Source: CAZQKW01 sp964594075 (GTDB taxonomy: Bacteria > Desulfobacterota > WTBG01 > CAIYCZ01). Taken from it: a stretch of 64,000 nucleotides of DNA. This document shows positions 34,782 to 43,069 of the stretch, piece after piece. Both the position numbers and the translations under genes were made by a program. Each line of letters opens with the position of its first letter. Within the stretch, counting starts at the first letter, position 1. The notes beneath the pieces were generated by a model. That model made no database searches, was not told where the DNA came from, and saw only the letters and a list, made by a program, of their open reading frames with translations. The DNA lies in assembly GCA_964594075.1 (NCBI GenBank), contig CAZQKW010000006.1:1-64000 (forward strand), in the 5' to 3' direction.

Positions 34782-35807
34782 TCATCCCGCTGTCCACGGC
34801 CGCGAGGAAAACGGCAACTCACCCAATGCCATACGACACAGATCCGTAATGAATATTGCAGCTAATCCATATTCCTCGCATGCCTCGCTGGTAAGCCAGT
34901 AACAGCCGGGACATAGAAATATCATTGCTTCGGCGCCGTGGGTGCGCGCATCATCCAAATTTTTTTTGAGAATCTGCGAGCCTCGTTCGGGGTCGGTTTC
35001 ACGCAGGCCGAATGCGCAGCACAGCGCATTTTTTCGATCATATTTACGGGCAACCCGGTCCACGCCAATAATCTCAAACAGCGCATCCACATACGGCTCT
35101 TTTTCCGGGGTATAGCGAGAAATGCAGGGGCGCTGGTAGGCTACTTTTCTGTTCAGTTTAATGACAGATTGTGGCTGCGCCTTCAGGTAGTTGACCATAT
35201 ACTCAATAATATGGATAGCCCTAAAGGGCACCGGAATGCCGTACTCAGGTGCTTTTCGGACGACCATAGTATAGCAGTCATCATGCATAAAGATGATTTC
35301 CTGCTTGCCGAGTTTTGCCAGGTTTTCAACATAGTGCCCGGCATGAGTGCGCACGTTAGTTTCCATGCCGGTGTGCAAAAAAACAGCGCGCGAAAAGTAA
35401 TCGCTCCCGCTGACCAGCGTGAGCCCTTGAAACAGTTTGCTTTGGGTCATATTGCGGGGATAGGCATGGCCCATAACGCACAGATTCAGCGCCGGCTTAT
35501 CCGGATCGCCCGGGATAATCTCATTGGGCACACTGGTCAGTGTCTCCTCAATAAATTCTGCAACGCCCGGTTCCACAAAATGGATCTGTTTCTCTTCGTG
35601 AAGTTGCAGGATCAAGTCGTAGGGATTGGCACCAGTGGGGCAATATTCGTTGCACGCCATACAGGTGATGCACTGCCTGAGAATAGCGGCATTTTCCCCG
35701 CGTTTCAATGCCTGTATTTCATGTATTGCTTCGTCCTTGGTAAAGTCTGTATACTGGCACTGCGAAAAACATTCTCCACACTCTTGACATCGTTCGGCTT
35801 CAAACAT
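34782..35807 (-). CDS. HdrB/GlpC-like iron-sulfur protein with CCG domain
   Basis: The 341-residue protein has an N-terminal two-[4Fe-4S] ferredoxin (CQECGECFSQC and CITCMACNEYC) and a C-terminal cysteine-rich domain of the CCG type (CCAFG and FLCPGCYWL). This is a heterodisulfide-reductase or GlpC/glycolate-oxidase-like electron-transfer subunit. The partner dehydrogenase is not adjacent; the neighbour upstream is an exported flavodoxin. It lies 12 bases after that gene's stop, so the two form an operon. Confidence 0.82.
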   Translation of the reverse strand: MFEAERCQECGECFSQCQYTDFTKDEAIHEIQALKRGENAAILRQCITCMACNEYCPTGANPYDLILQLHEEKQIHFVEPGVAEFIEETLTSVPNEIIPGDPDKPALNLCVMGHAYPRNMTQSKLFQGLTLVSGSDYFSRAVFLHTGMETNVRTHAGHYVENLAKLGKQEIIFMHDDCYTMVVRKAPEYGIPVPFRAIHIIEYMVNYLKAQPQSVIKLNRKVAYQRPCISRYTPEKEPYVDALFEIIGVDRVARKYDRKNALCCAFGLRETDPERGSQILKKNLDDARTHGAEAMIFLCPGCYWLTSEACEEYGLAAIFITDLCRMALGELPFSSRPWTAG

Positions 35808-35819
35808 GACGGTTTCCTT

Positions 35820-36452
35820 TCAGTGGTTATTGAGGGCTGGTTTTCTCAGCGCGGGGAATACCTGTAGGAGTTGCTGCGCAGCCTCGCGTGCTTCCTGCCG
35901 CAGCATCCACTCATTTTTTTCCTTTGTCATTATGCTTGCAAATCCCCTGATTATTGCTCCGCGCTCGGTAAGGCTGACTGTTACATTATTTTCATCCTTC
36001 TCAGAATAGTTGCCCTGATTGGTTACAATGACAAACACGTTTTTATCCCGCAGGTCTAATGTTTTCAGAAGGGTTCTCAGTGGAGACGCAAATCGGTGTA
36101 TCCAGATCGGACCGGCAATGATGATTGGATTATAGTTTTTGACCTCGCGGTAAAGAGGGACGACGTCATCATCGAGATCAAAAAGTTGGTCAAACACGCA
36201 GTTTATGGTCAGAAGGCCATGGCGGTTTGTATTGGATATTATTTCTTCAATTTCACAGTCAATGGTTCGTGCTATTTCGCGGGCGATGATTCTGGTCGTG
36301 CCTAATCGTGAATAGTAGATAAGAAGAGGTCTGTTAGATATAACGGGAACATCCGGTGTTGCTGCTACGTGCTCGGCAGAACCGCCGAGAAACACAACTA
36401 ACAGCACCGAGGCTATGATTAAGATGGGTGTTTGGTTGAGAAGTCTTTTCAT
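35820..36452 (-). CDS. Exported flavodoxin-family protein
   Basis: The 210-residue protein begins with an N-terminal hydrophobic helix (about 10-26) acting as signal or anchor, followed by a flavodoxin fold (LLIYYSRLGTTRIIAREIAR, IIAGPIWIHRFASPLR). Flavodoxin-like domains are normally cytoplasmic, so an exported or membrane-tethered one is unusual. ATG 36452 is used here; the frame begins six bases earlier. A promoter is seen just upstream. Confidence 0.8.
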   Translation of the reverse strand: MKRLLNQTPILIIASVLLVVFLGGSAEHVAATPDVPVISNRPLLIYYSRLGTTRIIAREIARTIDCEIEEIISNTNRHGLLTINCVFDQLFDLDDDVVPLYREVKNYNPIIIAGPIWIHRFASPLRTLLKTLDLRDKNVFVIVTNQGNYSEKDENNVTVSLTERGAIIRGFASIMTKEKNEWMLRQEAREAAQQLLQVFPALRKPALNNH

Positions 36453-36529
36453 GATCATAAAATAATTTTAAATGGTTTTTGATTTACGGACAATCTCTGC
36501 GCTGGATTATCTGTTAAACGTAAATTTAT

Positions 36530-36558
36530 ACAATATAAATAATTTGCTTGCGCGTCAA
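36530..36558 (-). promoter_or_regulatory. Sigma70-type promoter for the flavodoxin/Fe-S operon
   Basis: On the minus strand TTGACG (36553-36558), a 17-base spacer and TATTGT (36530-36535) form a plausible promoter about 75 bases before the flavodoxin start at 36452. Confidence 0.5.
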
Positions 36559-36766
36559 TGATTGATTGGTCAGAACGTTTCGCAAAATTTATCCCTGAAA
36601 TTCAGGTAAACTGCATGAGAACACAAAAACTCAAAGGAAAAAATAATCAAAACCCCCCTATGCAAGGTTTCATCTCCACCAATGAAATATTTTGGGGAAA
36701 GTCCTGTTGATTGGTAAAACAAGTTTGCTTTTCCTTGTTTCAAATCTTATGGTATGATTTTTAATA

Positions 36767-36896
36767 GGGCTGAGGAAACAGTTGAACGAGGCGGTCAACG
36801 ATCTGAAACTATGCCATTCCAGCCTAAGCAGTCATGGAAGCGGCTAAACCGGTCGGACTTTTCCAGGCAGCTTTGCAATAAGTGATTAGACAGCCC
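36767..36896 (+). ncRNA. Candidate structured leader ahead of the MBL-rhodanese gene
   Basis: The 493-base gap 36453-36945 has no gene. In its right part GGGCTG (36767-36772) pairs with CAGCCC (36891-36896), closing a region that holds a GTTGA/TCAAC hairpin (36781-36799) and a TGGAA/TTCCA stem around a CGG-CTAAA-CCG hairpin. A -10-like TATGAT lies just upstream. It does not match a riboswitch, tmRNA, SRP RNA or RNase P pattern that I know. It may be a regulatory leader of the sulfur operon; pairing is by eye only. Confidence 0.35.
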
Positions 36897-36945
36897 CAAA
36901 TGGGCGCATAAAGGTAAGCAATGAACTTAAAGAGGGAGGTACACT

Positions 36946-38364
36946 ATGTTTGTGCAACAGTTTTTTGTCAAAGGGATAGCACACAGTTCATACCTGCTCG
37001 GGGGATCAAAGACCTGTGCTATTATTGATCCTCGCCGTGATGTTCAGCTATATTTAGATGCTGCGCAGGAGATGGGCTTTAAAATTACTCATATCCTTGA
37101 AACCCATCTTCATGCCGACTTTATTTCAGGCCACTTAGACCTTGCAGAAAAAACCGGTGCAGTGATTTATGCACCCAAATCAGGACGTTGCGCCTTTAAA
37201 CACACGGCAGTGTCAGAAGGCGATACCTTTGCTATTGAAGATATGAAAATTACCGTACTTGAAACGCCCGGCCATACCCCGGAGCATATTTCTTATGTCG
37301 TTGCCGACCGGTCGCGGGGGCCTGATCCGGTTGCAGTGTTTTGCGGCGATACGCTGTTTGTCGGCGATGTCGGCAGGCCGGACCTGTTTCCCAATCGCGC
37401 CCGGGAGCTTGCCGAAAAACTGTATGCCAGCCTGCACGATAAATTATTGGCGTTGCCGCCCTTCTGCGAGGTGTATCCGGCGCACGGCGCAGGTTCCCTG
37501 TGTGGAAGAGCCATGGGTGCCAAGAGAACCAGCACCATCGGTTACGAAAAAAAATACAATGCCGCTGTAAAGATAAAAGATAAACAGAAATTCATCATCT
37601 CTCTGACCACCAATATGCCCCCGGCACCTGATCATTTTAGCCGCTGCAGCGCCATCAATGGCAGAGGGCCGACGTTAATAAAAAATTTGCCCCTGCCGGA
37701 ACCGCTTGATCCAATAAGATTTAATAAAAAGTTGAGTCAGAAAGACACGCTGGCGCTTGATATCAGACCGTATGAATCATTCTCAGGAGGACACATCCCC
37801 GGTGCCTATCATATAGATTTCAGGATGAATTTTGCCACGTTTGCCGGCTGGATGCTGCCGGCGTCCGGAAAAATTCTTCTGGTCGCGGAGACGCCGCAAC
37901 AGGCGCTTGAAGCAACAGTATGGCTGCGGCGGGTGGGCTTGGATAACGTGATCGGGTACCTTGAAGGCGGACTCTATGAATGGGCAAAGGCTGCACTTCC
38001 CATAGCTCGCGTGCCGATGCTGAGCGTTCACGAACTCCGTGAAAAGCTGAAAAAAGGCGAAGCGTTCTCGCTGGTTGATGTCCGGGCGAAGCAGGAGTAT
38101 CAGGCGCTGCATATCAAAAACGCCATAAACATTCCGCTGCCCGACATCAGGACTCGATTTAAAGAAATTAATCCCCAAAAACCCGTAATGGTCATCTGCA
38201 ATACCGGACAGCGGTCAAGCATGGGGTGCAGTATCCTCAAACAACACGGGTTTAAAGAAGTATTGAATGTTGCCGGCGGGATGACCGCATACAGTGCCGC
38301 GGGGTATGCCGGCGAATGCCCGCTTTGCATCAATCCCCATGGCCCGCAACACATGGGAAAATAA
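36946..38364 (+). CDS. Persulfide dioxygenase-like MBL protein fused to two rhodanese domains
   Basis: The 472-residue fusion starts with a metallo-beta-lactamase domain of the ETHE1 group (THLHADFISGHLDL, TPGHTPEH, CGDTLFVGDVGRPDL), which oxidises glutathione or other low-molecular-weight persulfides to sulfite. Two rhodanese modules follow: the first lacks the catalytic cysteine (LLVAETPQQ) and the second has it (VICNTGQRSS). AGGGAGGT precedes the ATG. Two YeeE-type sulfur transporter genes follow, so the operon handles imported or endogenous sulfane sulfur. Confidence 0.9.
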   Translation: MFVQQFFVKGIAHSSYLLGGSKTCAIIDPRRDVQLYLDAAQEMGFKITHILETHLHADFISGHLDLAEKTGAVIYAPKSGRCAFKHTAVSEGDTFAIEDMKITVLETPGHTPEHISYVVADRSRGPDPVAVFCGDTLFVGDVGRPDLFPNRARELAEKLYASLHDKLLALPPFCEVYPAHGAGSLCGRAMGAKRTSTIGYEKKYNAAVKIKDKQKFIISLTTNMPPAPDHFSRCSAINGRGPTLIKNLPLPEPLDPIRFNKKLSQKDTLALDIRPYESFSGGHIPGAYHIDFRMNFATFAGWMLPASGKILLVAETPQQALEATVWLRRVGLDNVIGYLEGGLYEWAKAALPIARVPMLSVHELREKLKKGEAFSLVDVRAKQEYQALHIKNAINIPLPDIRTRFKEINPQKPVMVICNTGQRSSMGCSILKQHGFKEVLNVAGGMTAYSAAGYAGECPLCINPHGPQHMGK

Positions 38365-38392
38365 AATATATACTATCCTGGGAGGGTCACGC

Positions 38393-38905
38393 ATGGAACT
38401 ATTTGCTTTGAAACAGTGGTCGCCCTATGTTGTTGGCGCTGGCATTGGTATTCTGAATTGTCTGGCGTTTATTCTCTCTGACCGTTATATTGGCTGTTCC
38501 AAAGTCTTTTCTGATGCCAGCGCTTGGGTGGAAATGGCGTGTCGCGGAAAAGCAGTTTTTGACAAACCCTACTATAAGAAATTTACCCCCCACTTGGACT
38601 GGTTTTTAATGCTGGTAATCGGCCTTGCATGCGGCGCATTTATAGCGGCATGGCTTTCAGGTGACCTGCACTTTGTCTGGGTGCCTGCGGCCTGGGAATT
38701 ACGGTTTGGCTTGCACGCAGGGTTTCGTTTCATCGTTGCGCTTGCCGGCGGTATTCTCATTGGGTTGGGAGCGCGCTGGGCTGGCGGCTGCACCAGCGGT
38801 CACGGCATAAGCGGCACCATTCAACTGGCCGTGAGCAGTTGGCTTGCAGTGCTGTGCTTTTTTGCCGGCGGGGTTATAACCGCACAGCTGTTGTTTAACG
38901 GATGA
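38393..38905 (+). CDS. YeeE/YedE family sulfur transporter, half-length subunit
   Basis: The 170-residue membrane protein has the YeeE signature in GLGARWAGGCTSGHGISG, which supplies a conserved cysteine in the thiosulfate pathway. Full YeeE is about 350 residues; here two half-size genes (this and 39066-39623) make the pair. GGGAGG precedes ATG 38393; the frame is open back to 38294 inside the previous gene. Confidence 0.88.
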   Translation: MELFALKQWSPYVVGAGIGILNCLAFILSDRYIGCSKVFSDASAWVEMACRGKAVFDKPYYKKFTPHLDWFLMLVIGLACGAFIAAWLSGDLHFVWVPAAWELRFGLHAGFRFIVALAGGILIGLGARWAGGCTSGHGISGTIQLAVSSWLAVLCFFAGGVITAQLLFNG

Positions 38906-38910
38906 TAGAA

Positions 38911-39039
38911 GGGGCTGTTGAAAAACGCCAAACGGGCATGCTGAGCGTCAGCGAAGAATCTCTCACCAAGAGACAGCCCTGCTCTTATATAATAAAGAGA
39001 TCCTTCATTTCATTTAGGATGACACTTTTGCAACACCCC
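38911..39039. repeat. MITE-like palindromic repeat (copy A)
   Basis: Ends GGGGCTGTTGAAAAACG and, inverted, GGGGGTGTTGCAAAAG flank about 95 bases with a further inverted match (CATGCTGAGCG... and its partner near 39005-39024, both ending AGAGA/TCTCT). No coding sequence or transposase is present. Similar ends occur in copy B at 42840. The 129-base unit lies between two YeeE genes. Confidence 0.55.
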
Positions 39040-39065
39040 CGATACGACTGTTTAAAGGTGAAACT

Positions 39066-39623
39066 ATGCTTGAGTCAATTCGCACCCAAAGAAAACTTCA
39101 GCTTTTAATCGGACTGCTCGTTGGCGCCGGGTTCGGATTCCTTCTCCAAAAAGGGGGACTAACCAATTATGATGTCATCATAGGCCAGTTGCTCTTCTCA
39201 GACTTTACTGTTTTAAAAACAATGATGACTGCGGTGGTTACCGGCATGATTGGGCTGCATCTGCTCAAATCAAGAGGTGTTATCAACTTTCATCCCAAAC
39301 CCGGTTCGTTTGGCTCAACCGTCATCGGCGGCCTCATTTTTGGCGTCGGGTTTGCGCTTCTGGGATACTGCCCGGGAACGGTTATGGGTGCTGCTGCACA
39401 CGGTGCATTAGATGCGTTGTTTGGCGGTATTGCGGGGTGCACAATCGGCGCCGGCATCTTTGCTTCTCTTTATCCCCGACTGGAGAAGCTCGTCCTTAAA
39501 AAAGGTTACTTTGGCGAGCTTACCCTGCCGCAATTGTTGAACGTTAATGCATGGATTATTATAATTCCGGTGTGCTTCCTGATCATGGTGGGTTTTGTTT
39601 TTCTGGAAAAATATGGATTGTAA
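39066..39623 (+). CDS. YeeE/YedE family sulfur transporter, half-length subunit (second)
   Basis: The 185-residue membrane protein contains the matching signature LGYCPGTVMGAAAHGALDA, with its cysteine, and about five helices. It pairs with the 38393-38905 product to give a complete YeeE-like transporter. AAAGGTG lies before the ATG. A MITE-like element separates the two genes. Confidence 0.88.
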   Translation: MLESIRTQRKLQLLIGLLVGAGFGFLLQKGGLTNYDVIIGQLLFSDFTVLKTMMTAVVTGMIGLHLLKSRGVINFHPKPGSFGSTVIGGLIFGVGFALLGYCPGTVMGAAAHGALDALFGGIAGCTIGAGIFASLYPRLEKLVLKKGYFGELTLPQLLNVNAWIIIIPVCFLIMVGFVFLEKYGL

Positions 39624-39829
39624 GGTGCGAGGCTTCTTTACCATACTGATTCTCTCTTAATACAACGCCTCATTGATTGTGCCTGTGGCCGGGCAGTTCT
39701 GCGATACTTCTCTCCCCTGACCTGCTATCCAGCAAAAGAAATTATTTTTAAAAACAGCTTCAAATATAGTATATTAAATTTATAATATCTACAGCATAAA
39801 CGTGGGTAACCAGCTCGAAAAATTTTGTT

Positions 39830-40753
39830 ATGCACTGCACTATAAAGGATACCACTTTATACCATTCTCCGCACATCTTCCTTGATAAGAAAAATGAGCC
39901 TATTATCATTAAATTTCTTGATGACCATCTAAACGATCAATTATTTGATTTATACCTGCATCAGGTTCCCCGCAATTCTTTTGACGGATTGCCCCCGATC
40001 AAAGATGCAGCGTGTATGAAATGGGTGCAGGAAATGATTGCCACAGGCATCAACCTGGCGGCAATTTCAATTGAAGGCGGTCTGGTGGGACATGCAGCGT
40101 TATTCCCCATGAATGAAAATATGTGTGAAATGTTTTTGGTGGTTTCGCCGTTTTATCAGCATGCAGGAATTGGCTTCCAATTGACCCGGTGTATTATCCA
40201 GCTTGCCGCGGAACTTGGTTACAAAAAAATCTGGCTCTACGGAGAGATGCGGGATCAGACTGCAAAACATCTTTATAAAAAATGCGGTTTTGAGTATCTG
40301 AGTCCCGATTATCTCCAGGAGGTGGAGATGATTTTCGACCTCCAGCGGTATCAGAAAACCATGAGTCTGAAAGTTAAACAGATAATGAATAAACATGTGG
40401 TAACCTTGAATCGCAATAATACCTGTATTGAAGCGCTGGACATATTTATCCGGAACAATTTTGGGGCATTGCCCGTTGTTGATGCACACAATCGTGTTCT
40501 GGGGATTATTTCTGAGACTGACCTGCTGTTTGAGTCAAACCTTAATTTGAGGGTCGGTGACATCCAAACGATGGAAGTGCTCACCGTTCAGGAAGACAGT
40601 TCTCTTGAAAAAGTTATCCGTCTGTTTTCATCAAAACGGATTCGCTGTATCCCGGTGGTCAATGATAAGAAGCAACTGGTAGGCATAGTGGGGAGAAAAG
40701 ATATACTCAGTTATTATTTTCTAAAATTCCGCATGGGGCTTGATTTTAAATAA
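39830..40753 (+). CDS. GNAT acetyltransferase fused to two CBS domains
   Basis: The 307-residue fusion has an N-terminal GNAT domain (about 25-165; VSPFYQHAGIGFQLTRCIIQ is the acetyl-CoA binding region) and a C-terminal CBS pair (about 183-305; KVKQIMNKHVVTLNRNN and QTMEVLTVQEDSSLEKVIRLF). CBS pairs bind adenosine nucleotides, so acetylation might respond to energy state. The acetyl acceptor is unknown. The ATG has no clear ribosome binding site. It lies just before the acetyl-CoA pathway operon. Confidence 0.85.
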   Translation: MHCTIKDTTLYHSPHIFLDKKNEPIIIKFLDDHLNDQLFDLYLHQVPRNSFDGLPPIKDAACMKWVQEMIATGINLAAISIEGGLVGHAALFPMNENMCEMFLVVSPFYQHAGIGFQLTRCIIQLAAELGYKKIWLYGEMRDQTAKHLYKKCGFEYLSPDYLQEVEMIFDLQRYQKTMSLKVKQIMNKHVVTLNRNNTCIEALDIFIRNNFGALPVVDAHNRVLGIISETDLLFESNLNLRVGDIQTMEVLTVQEDSSLEKVIRLFSSKRIRCIPVVNDKKQLVGIVGRKDILSYYFLKFRMGLDFK

Positions 40754-40767
40754 GTAGCGATTTGCGT

Positions 40768-40797
40768 AAGAGCTTACCCTTGTTTTTAAGCTTTTTT
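40768..40797 (+). terminator. Rho-independent terminator after the GNAT-CBS gene
   Basis: AAGAGCTTA (40768-40776) pairs with TAAGCTTTT (from 40787, one G-U) and the stem runs into a T tract. It ends transcription of the gene stopping at 40753, before the acetyl-CoA pathway promoter. Confidence 0.65.
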
Positions 40798-40816
40798 GAT
40801 AAAAAAACAAATTTTC

Positions 40817-40845
40817 TTGACAAAATAAAAAATAATATGATATTT
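40817..40845 (+). promoter_or_regulatory. Candidate promoter of the acetyl-CoA pathway operon
   Basis: TTGACA (40817-40822) lies 17 bases before ATATTT, a weak -10. A second TTGACA is at 40955-40960. The leader before fhs is 45 to about 160 bases depending on the start used. No clear operator or riboswitch was seen. Confidence 0.3.
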
Positions 40846-41003
40846 CCTCACGTCAACTCCTTCCAACTAAGGGATTAAAGCAGGTTTTAAATTTCCATTG
40901 AATTTAATGTAAAAAAAAAGATTTTTCCCATAAAAAATTGAATGAAATCAAAAATTGACAGGTAATCTGAACAACGTGTCATCTCAAACAGGAGGTTATT
41001 TCC

Positions 41004-42767
41004 ATGCCGTATGATGCAACGAAAATGGCCGACTGGCAGATTTCAGAAGCTGCCGAAGCAAAAATGCCCACACCTGATGAATGGCGGGAGCGGCTGGGTC
41101 TTAAAAAAGACGAAGTTATCCCGATGGGGAGGTTGGCGAAGCTTGATTTTCTAAAAATCATTGAACGTTTGAAAGACCGCCCTGATGGGAAATACATTGA
41201 AGTTACCGCCATTACCCCGACCCCTCTGGGAGAAGGGAAAAGCACCACTTCTATTGGTTTGATGGAAGGCCTTGGCTATCGCAAGAAAAATGTCGGAGGG
41301 TGTCTGCGGCAGCCTTCAGGGGGGCCCACTATGAATATCAAGGGCACGGCGGCAGGCGGTGGCAACGCCCTTCTCATTCCCATGACTGAATTTTCCCTGG
41401 GGCTTACGGGAGATATTAATGATATTACCAATGCCCATAACCTGGCAATGGTAGCACTTACGGCCCGCATGCAGCATGAACGCAACTATAATGACGAACA
41501 GCTTAAGCGCCTCACGGGTATGCGGCGCCTTGACATTGATCCAACGCGCGTGGAAATGGGATGGGTCATCGATTTCTGCGCCCAGAGTTTGCGCAATATT
41601 GTGATCGGGTTGGGTGGCCGTCAGGATGGTTTTACCATGCAATCAAAATTTGGTATTGCAGTCGGTTCCGAGTGTATGGCCATTCTTTCCATTGTAACTG
41701 ATTTGGCAGACCTGCGTCAGCGCCTGGACCGAATAACGGTTGCGTTTGATAAGAACGGCAAACCGGTTACCACCGGAGACCTCGAGGTGGGTGGCGCCAT
41801 GTGTGCGTGGATGCGCAACACCATAAACCCCACACTGTTGAGCACGGCAGAGTATCAACCCTGTATGGTTCATGCCGGCCCGTTTGCCAATATTGCGGTC
41901 GGCCAATCTTCAATCATAGCAGACCGCATCGGCCTAAAAATGTTTGATTACCATGTTACAGAAAGTGGCTTTGCTGCAGATATTGGCTTTGAAAAATTCT
42001 GGAATGTTAAATGCCGGTTCAGCGGACTGAAGCCGCACGTTTCTGTATTAGTTGCGACCATTCGTGCGCTTAAAATGCATGGCGGCGGACCGAAAGTGAC
42101 GCCGGGCATTGCGCTTCCCGATGCCTATACCAAGGAGGATTTGGCGCTGCTGGAAAAAGGGCTGCCGAATATGGTGCATCATATCAATACCATTCGTAAG
42201 GCTGGCATTAATCCGGTGGTGTGTATTAACTCTTTCCATACCGATACCAAAGAAGAGATTGAAATGGTCAGAAAAGCTGCAGAAGCTGCCGGCGCGCGCT
42301 GTGCCAAGTCCACACACTGGGCGCAGGGGGGAGAAGGCGCCGTTGACCTCGCCGATGCGGTCATTGATGCCTGCAATGAAAAGAACGATTTCAAGTTTCT
42401 CTATCCGCTGGATATGAAATTGCGGGATCGGGTGGGAATCATAGCAAAAGAGGTCTATGGGGCGGATGGCGTTTCCTGGACGTCGGAAGCTGAGGCAAAG
42501 GCAAAAATGCTTGAATCCGATCCGCAGTTTGCAGATTATGCTACCATGATGGTGAAAACCCATCTCAGCCTCTCCCATGACCCGAATCTTAAAGGCGTAC
42601 CCAAAGGCTGGACATTGCCAATCCGTGATGTGCTCATCTATTCTGGCGCAAAATTTCTCTGCCCGTGTGCCGGCACCATCAGCTTGATGCCGGGCACCAG
42701 CTCTAATCCTGCGTTTCGTCGGGTAGATGTGGATGTGAAGACCGGTAAAGTAACCGGCCTGTTTTAA
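41004..42767 (+). CDS. fhs: Formate-tetrahydrofolate ligase
   Basis: The 587-residue enzyme joins formate to THF with ATP, the first folate step of the methyl branch. The P-loop TPLGEGKSTTSIGL is near residue 75, followed by the family block GGCLRQPSGGPTMNIKG and later LPDAYTKEDLALLEKGLP. It is a little longer than the usual 557 residues because of an N-terminal extension. AGGAGGT precedes the ATG. It heads the acetyl-CoA operon. A MITE-like element follows it, so readthrough into the next gene may be partial. Confidence 0.97.
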   Translation: MPYDATKMADWQISEAAEAKMPTPDEWRERLGLKKDEVIPMGRLAKLDFLKIIERLKDRPDGKYIEVTAITPTPLGEGKSTTSIGLMEGLGYRKKNVGGCLRQPSGGPTMNIKGTAAGGGNALLIPMTEFSLGLTGDINDITNAHNLAMVALTARMQHERNYNDEQLKRLTGMRRLDIDPTRVEMGWVIDFCAQSLRNIVIGLGGRQDGFTMQSKFGIAVGSECMAILSIVTDLADLRQRLDRITVAFDKNGKPVTTGDLEVGGAMCAWMRNTINPTLLSTAEYQPCMVHAGPFANIAVGQSSIIADRIGLKMFDYHVTESGFAADIGFEKFWNVKCRFSGLKPHVSVLVATIRALKMHGGGPKVTPGIALPDAYTKEDLALLEKGLPNMVHHINTIRKAGINPVVCINSFHTDTKEEIEMVRKAAEAAGARCAKSTHWAQGGEGAVDLADAVIDACNEKNDFKFLYPLDMKLRDRVGIIAKEVYGADGVSWTSEAEAKAKMLESDPQFADYATMMVKTHLSLSHDPNLKGVPKGWTLPIRDVLIYSGAKFLCPCAGTISLMPGTSSNPAFRRVDVDVKTGKVTGLF

Positions 42768-42839
42768 CGGCTGTATATCTGGTCAGCGATCAGAACCTAA
42801 GGTCAGATTGTTTAAAGGATTTGAGGACCGGCATCAAAC

Positions 42840-42974
42840 AGGCTGTTGAAAAGTGACCTTCTGCACGCAAAAAAGAATCTTAAACGTTTGCCACAGGCAG
42901 GGGATTCAAAACGTGAGGAATACTGCGAAGGTCACGAACCGAAACCTTACATAGCATCTCGTTTTTCAACAACC
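42840..42974. repeat. MITE-like palindromic repeat (copy B)
   Basis: AGGCTGTTGAAAAG (42840-42853) and, inverted, AGGTTGTTGAAAAAC (ending 42974) bound about 135 bases. Inside, GTGACCTTC (42853-42861) pairs with GAAGGTCAC (42927-42935). It occupies most of the 302-base gap between fhs and the corrinoid activator gene. No transposase is present. Confidence 0.55.
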
Positions 42975-43069
42975 TAAAGCCTGCCGCAGGGCTGCACTGA
43001 AAGTGCAGCGAGGGGCGCCATCTGTTTTTTTGCTGGATTTTGGCTCCTGTTTTCCGTATTCTCGGTGCC

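Noticed and set aside
36700..36760. Sigma54 promoter before the MBL-rhodanese gene (GG and GC dinucleotides near 36715-36730)
   Set aside because: The GG to GC spacing is 12 rather than 10 bases and the flanking bases do not match.
36767..36945. tRNA, tmRNA, SRP RNA or RNase P RNA in the leader
   Set aside because: No CCA end, no conserved loop sequences and no match to the known cores, although short fragments resemble them.
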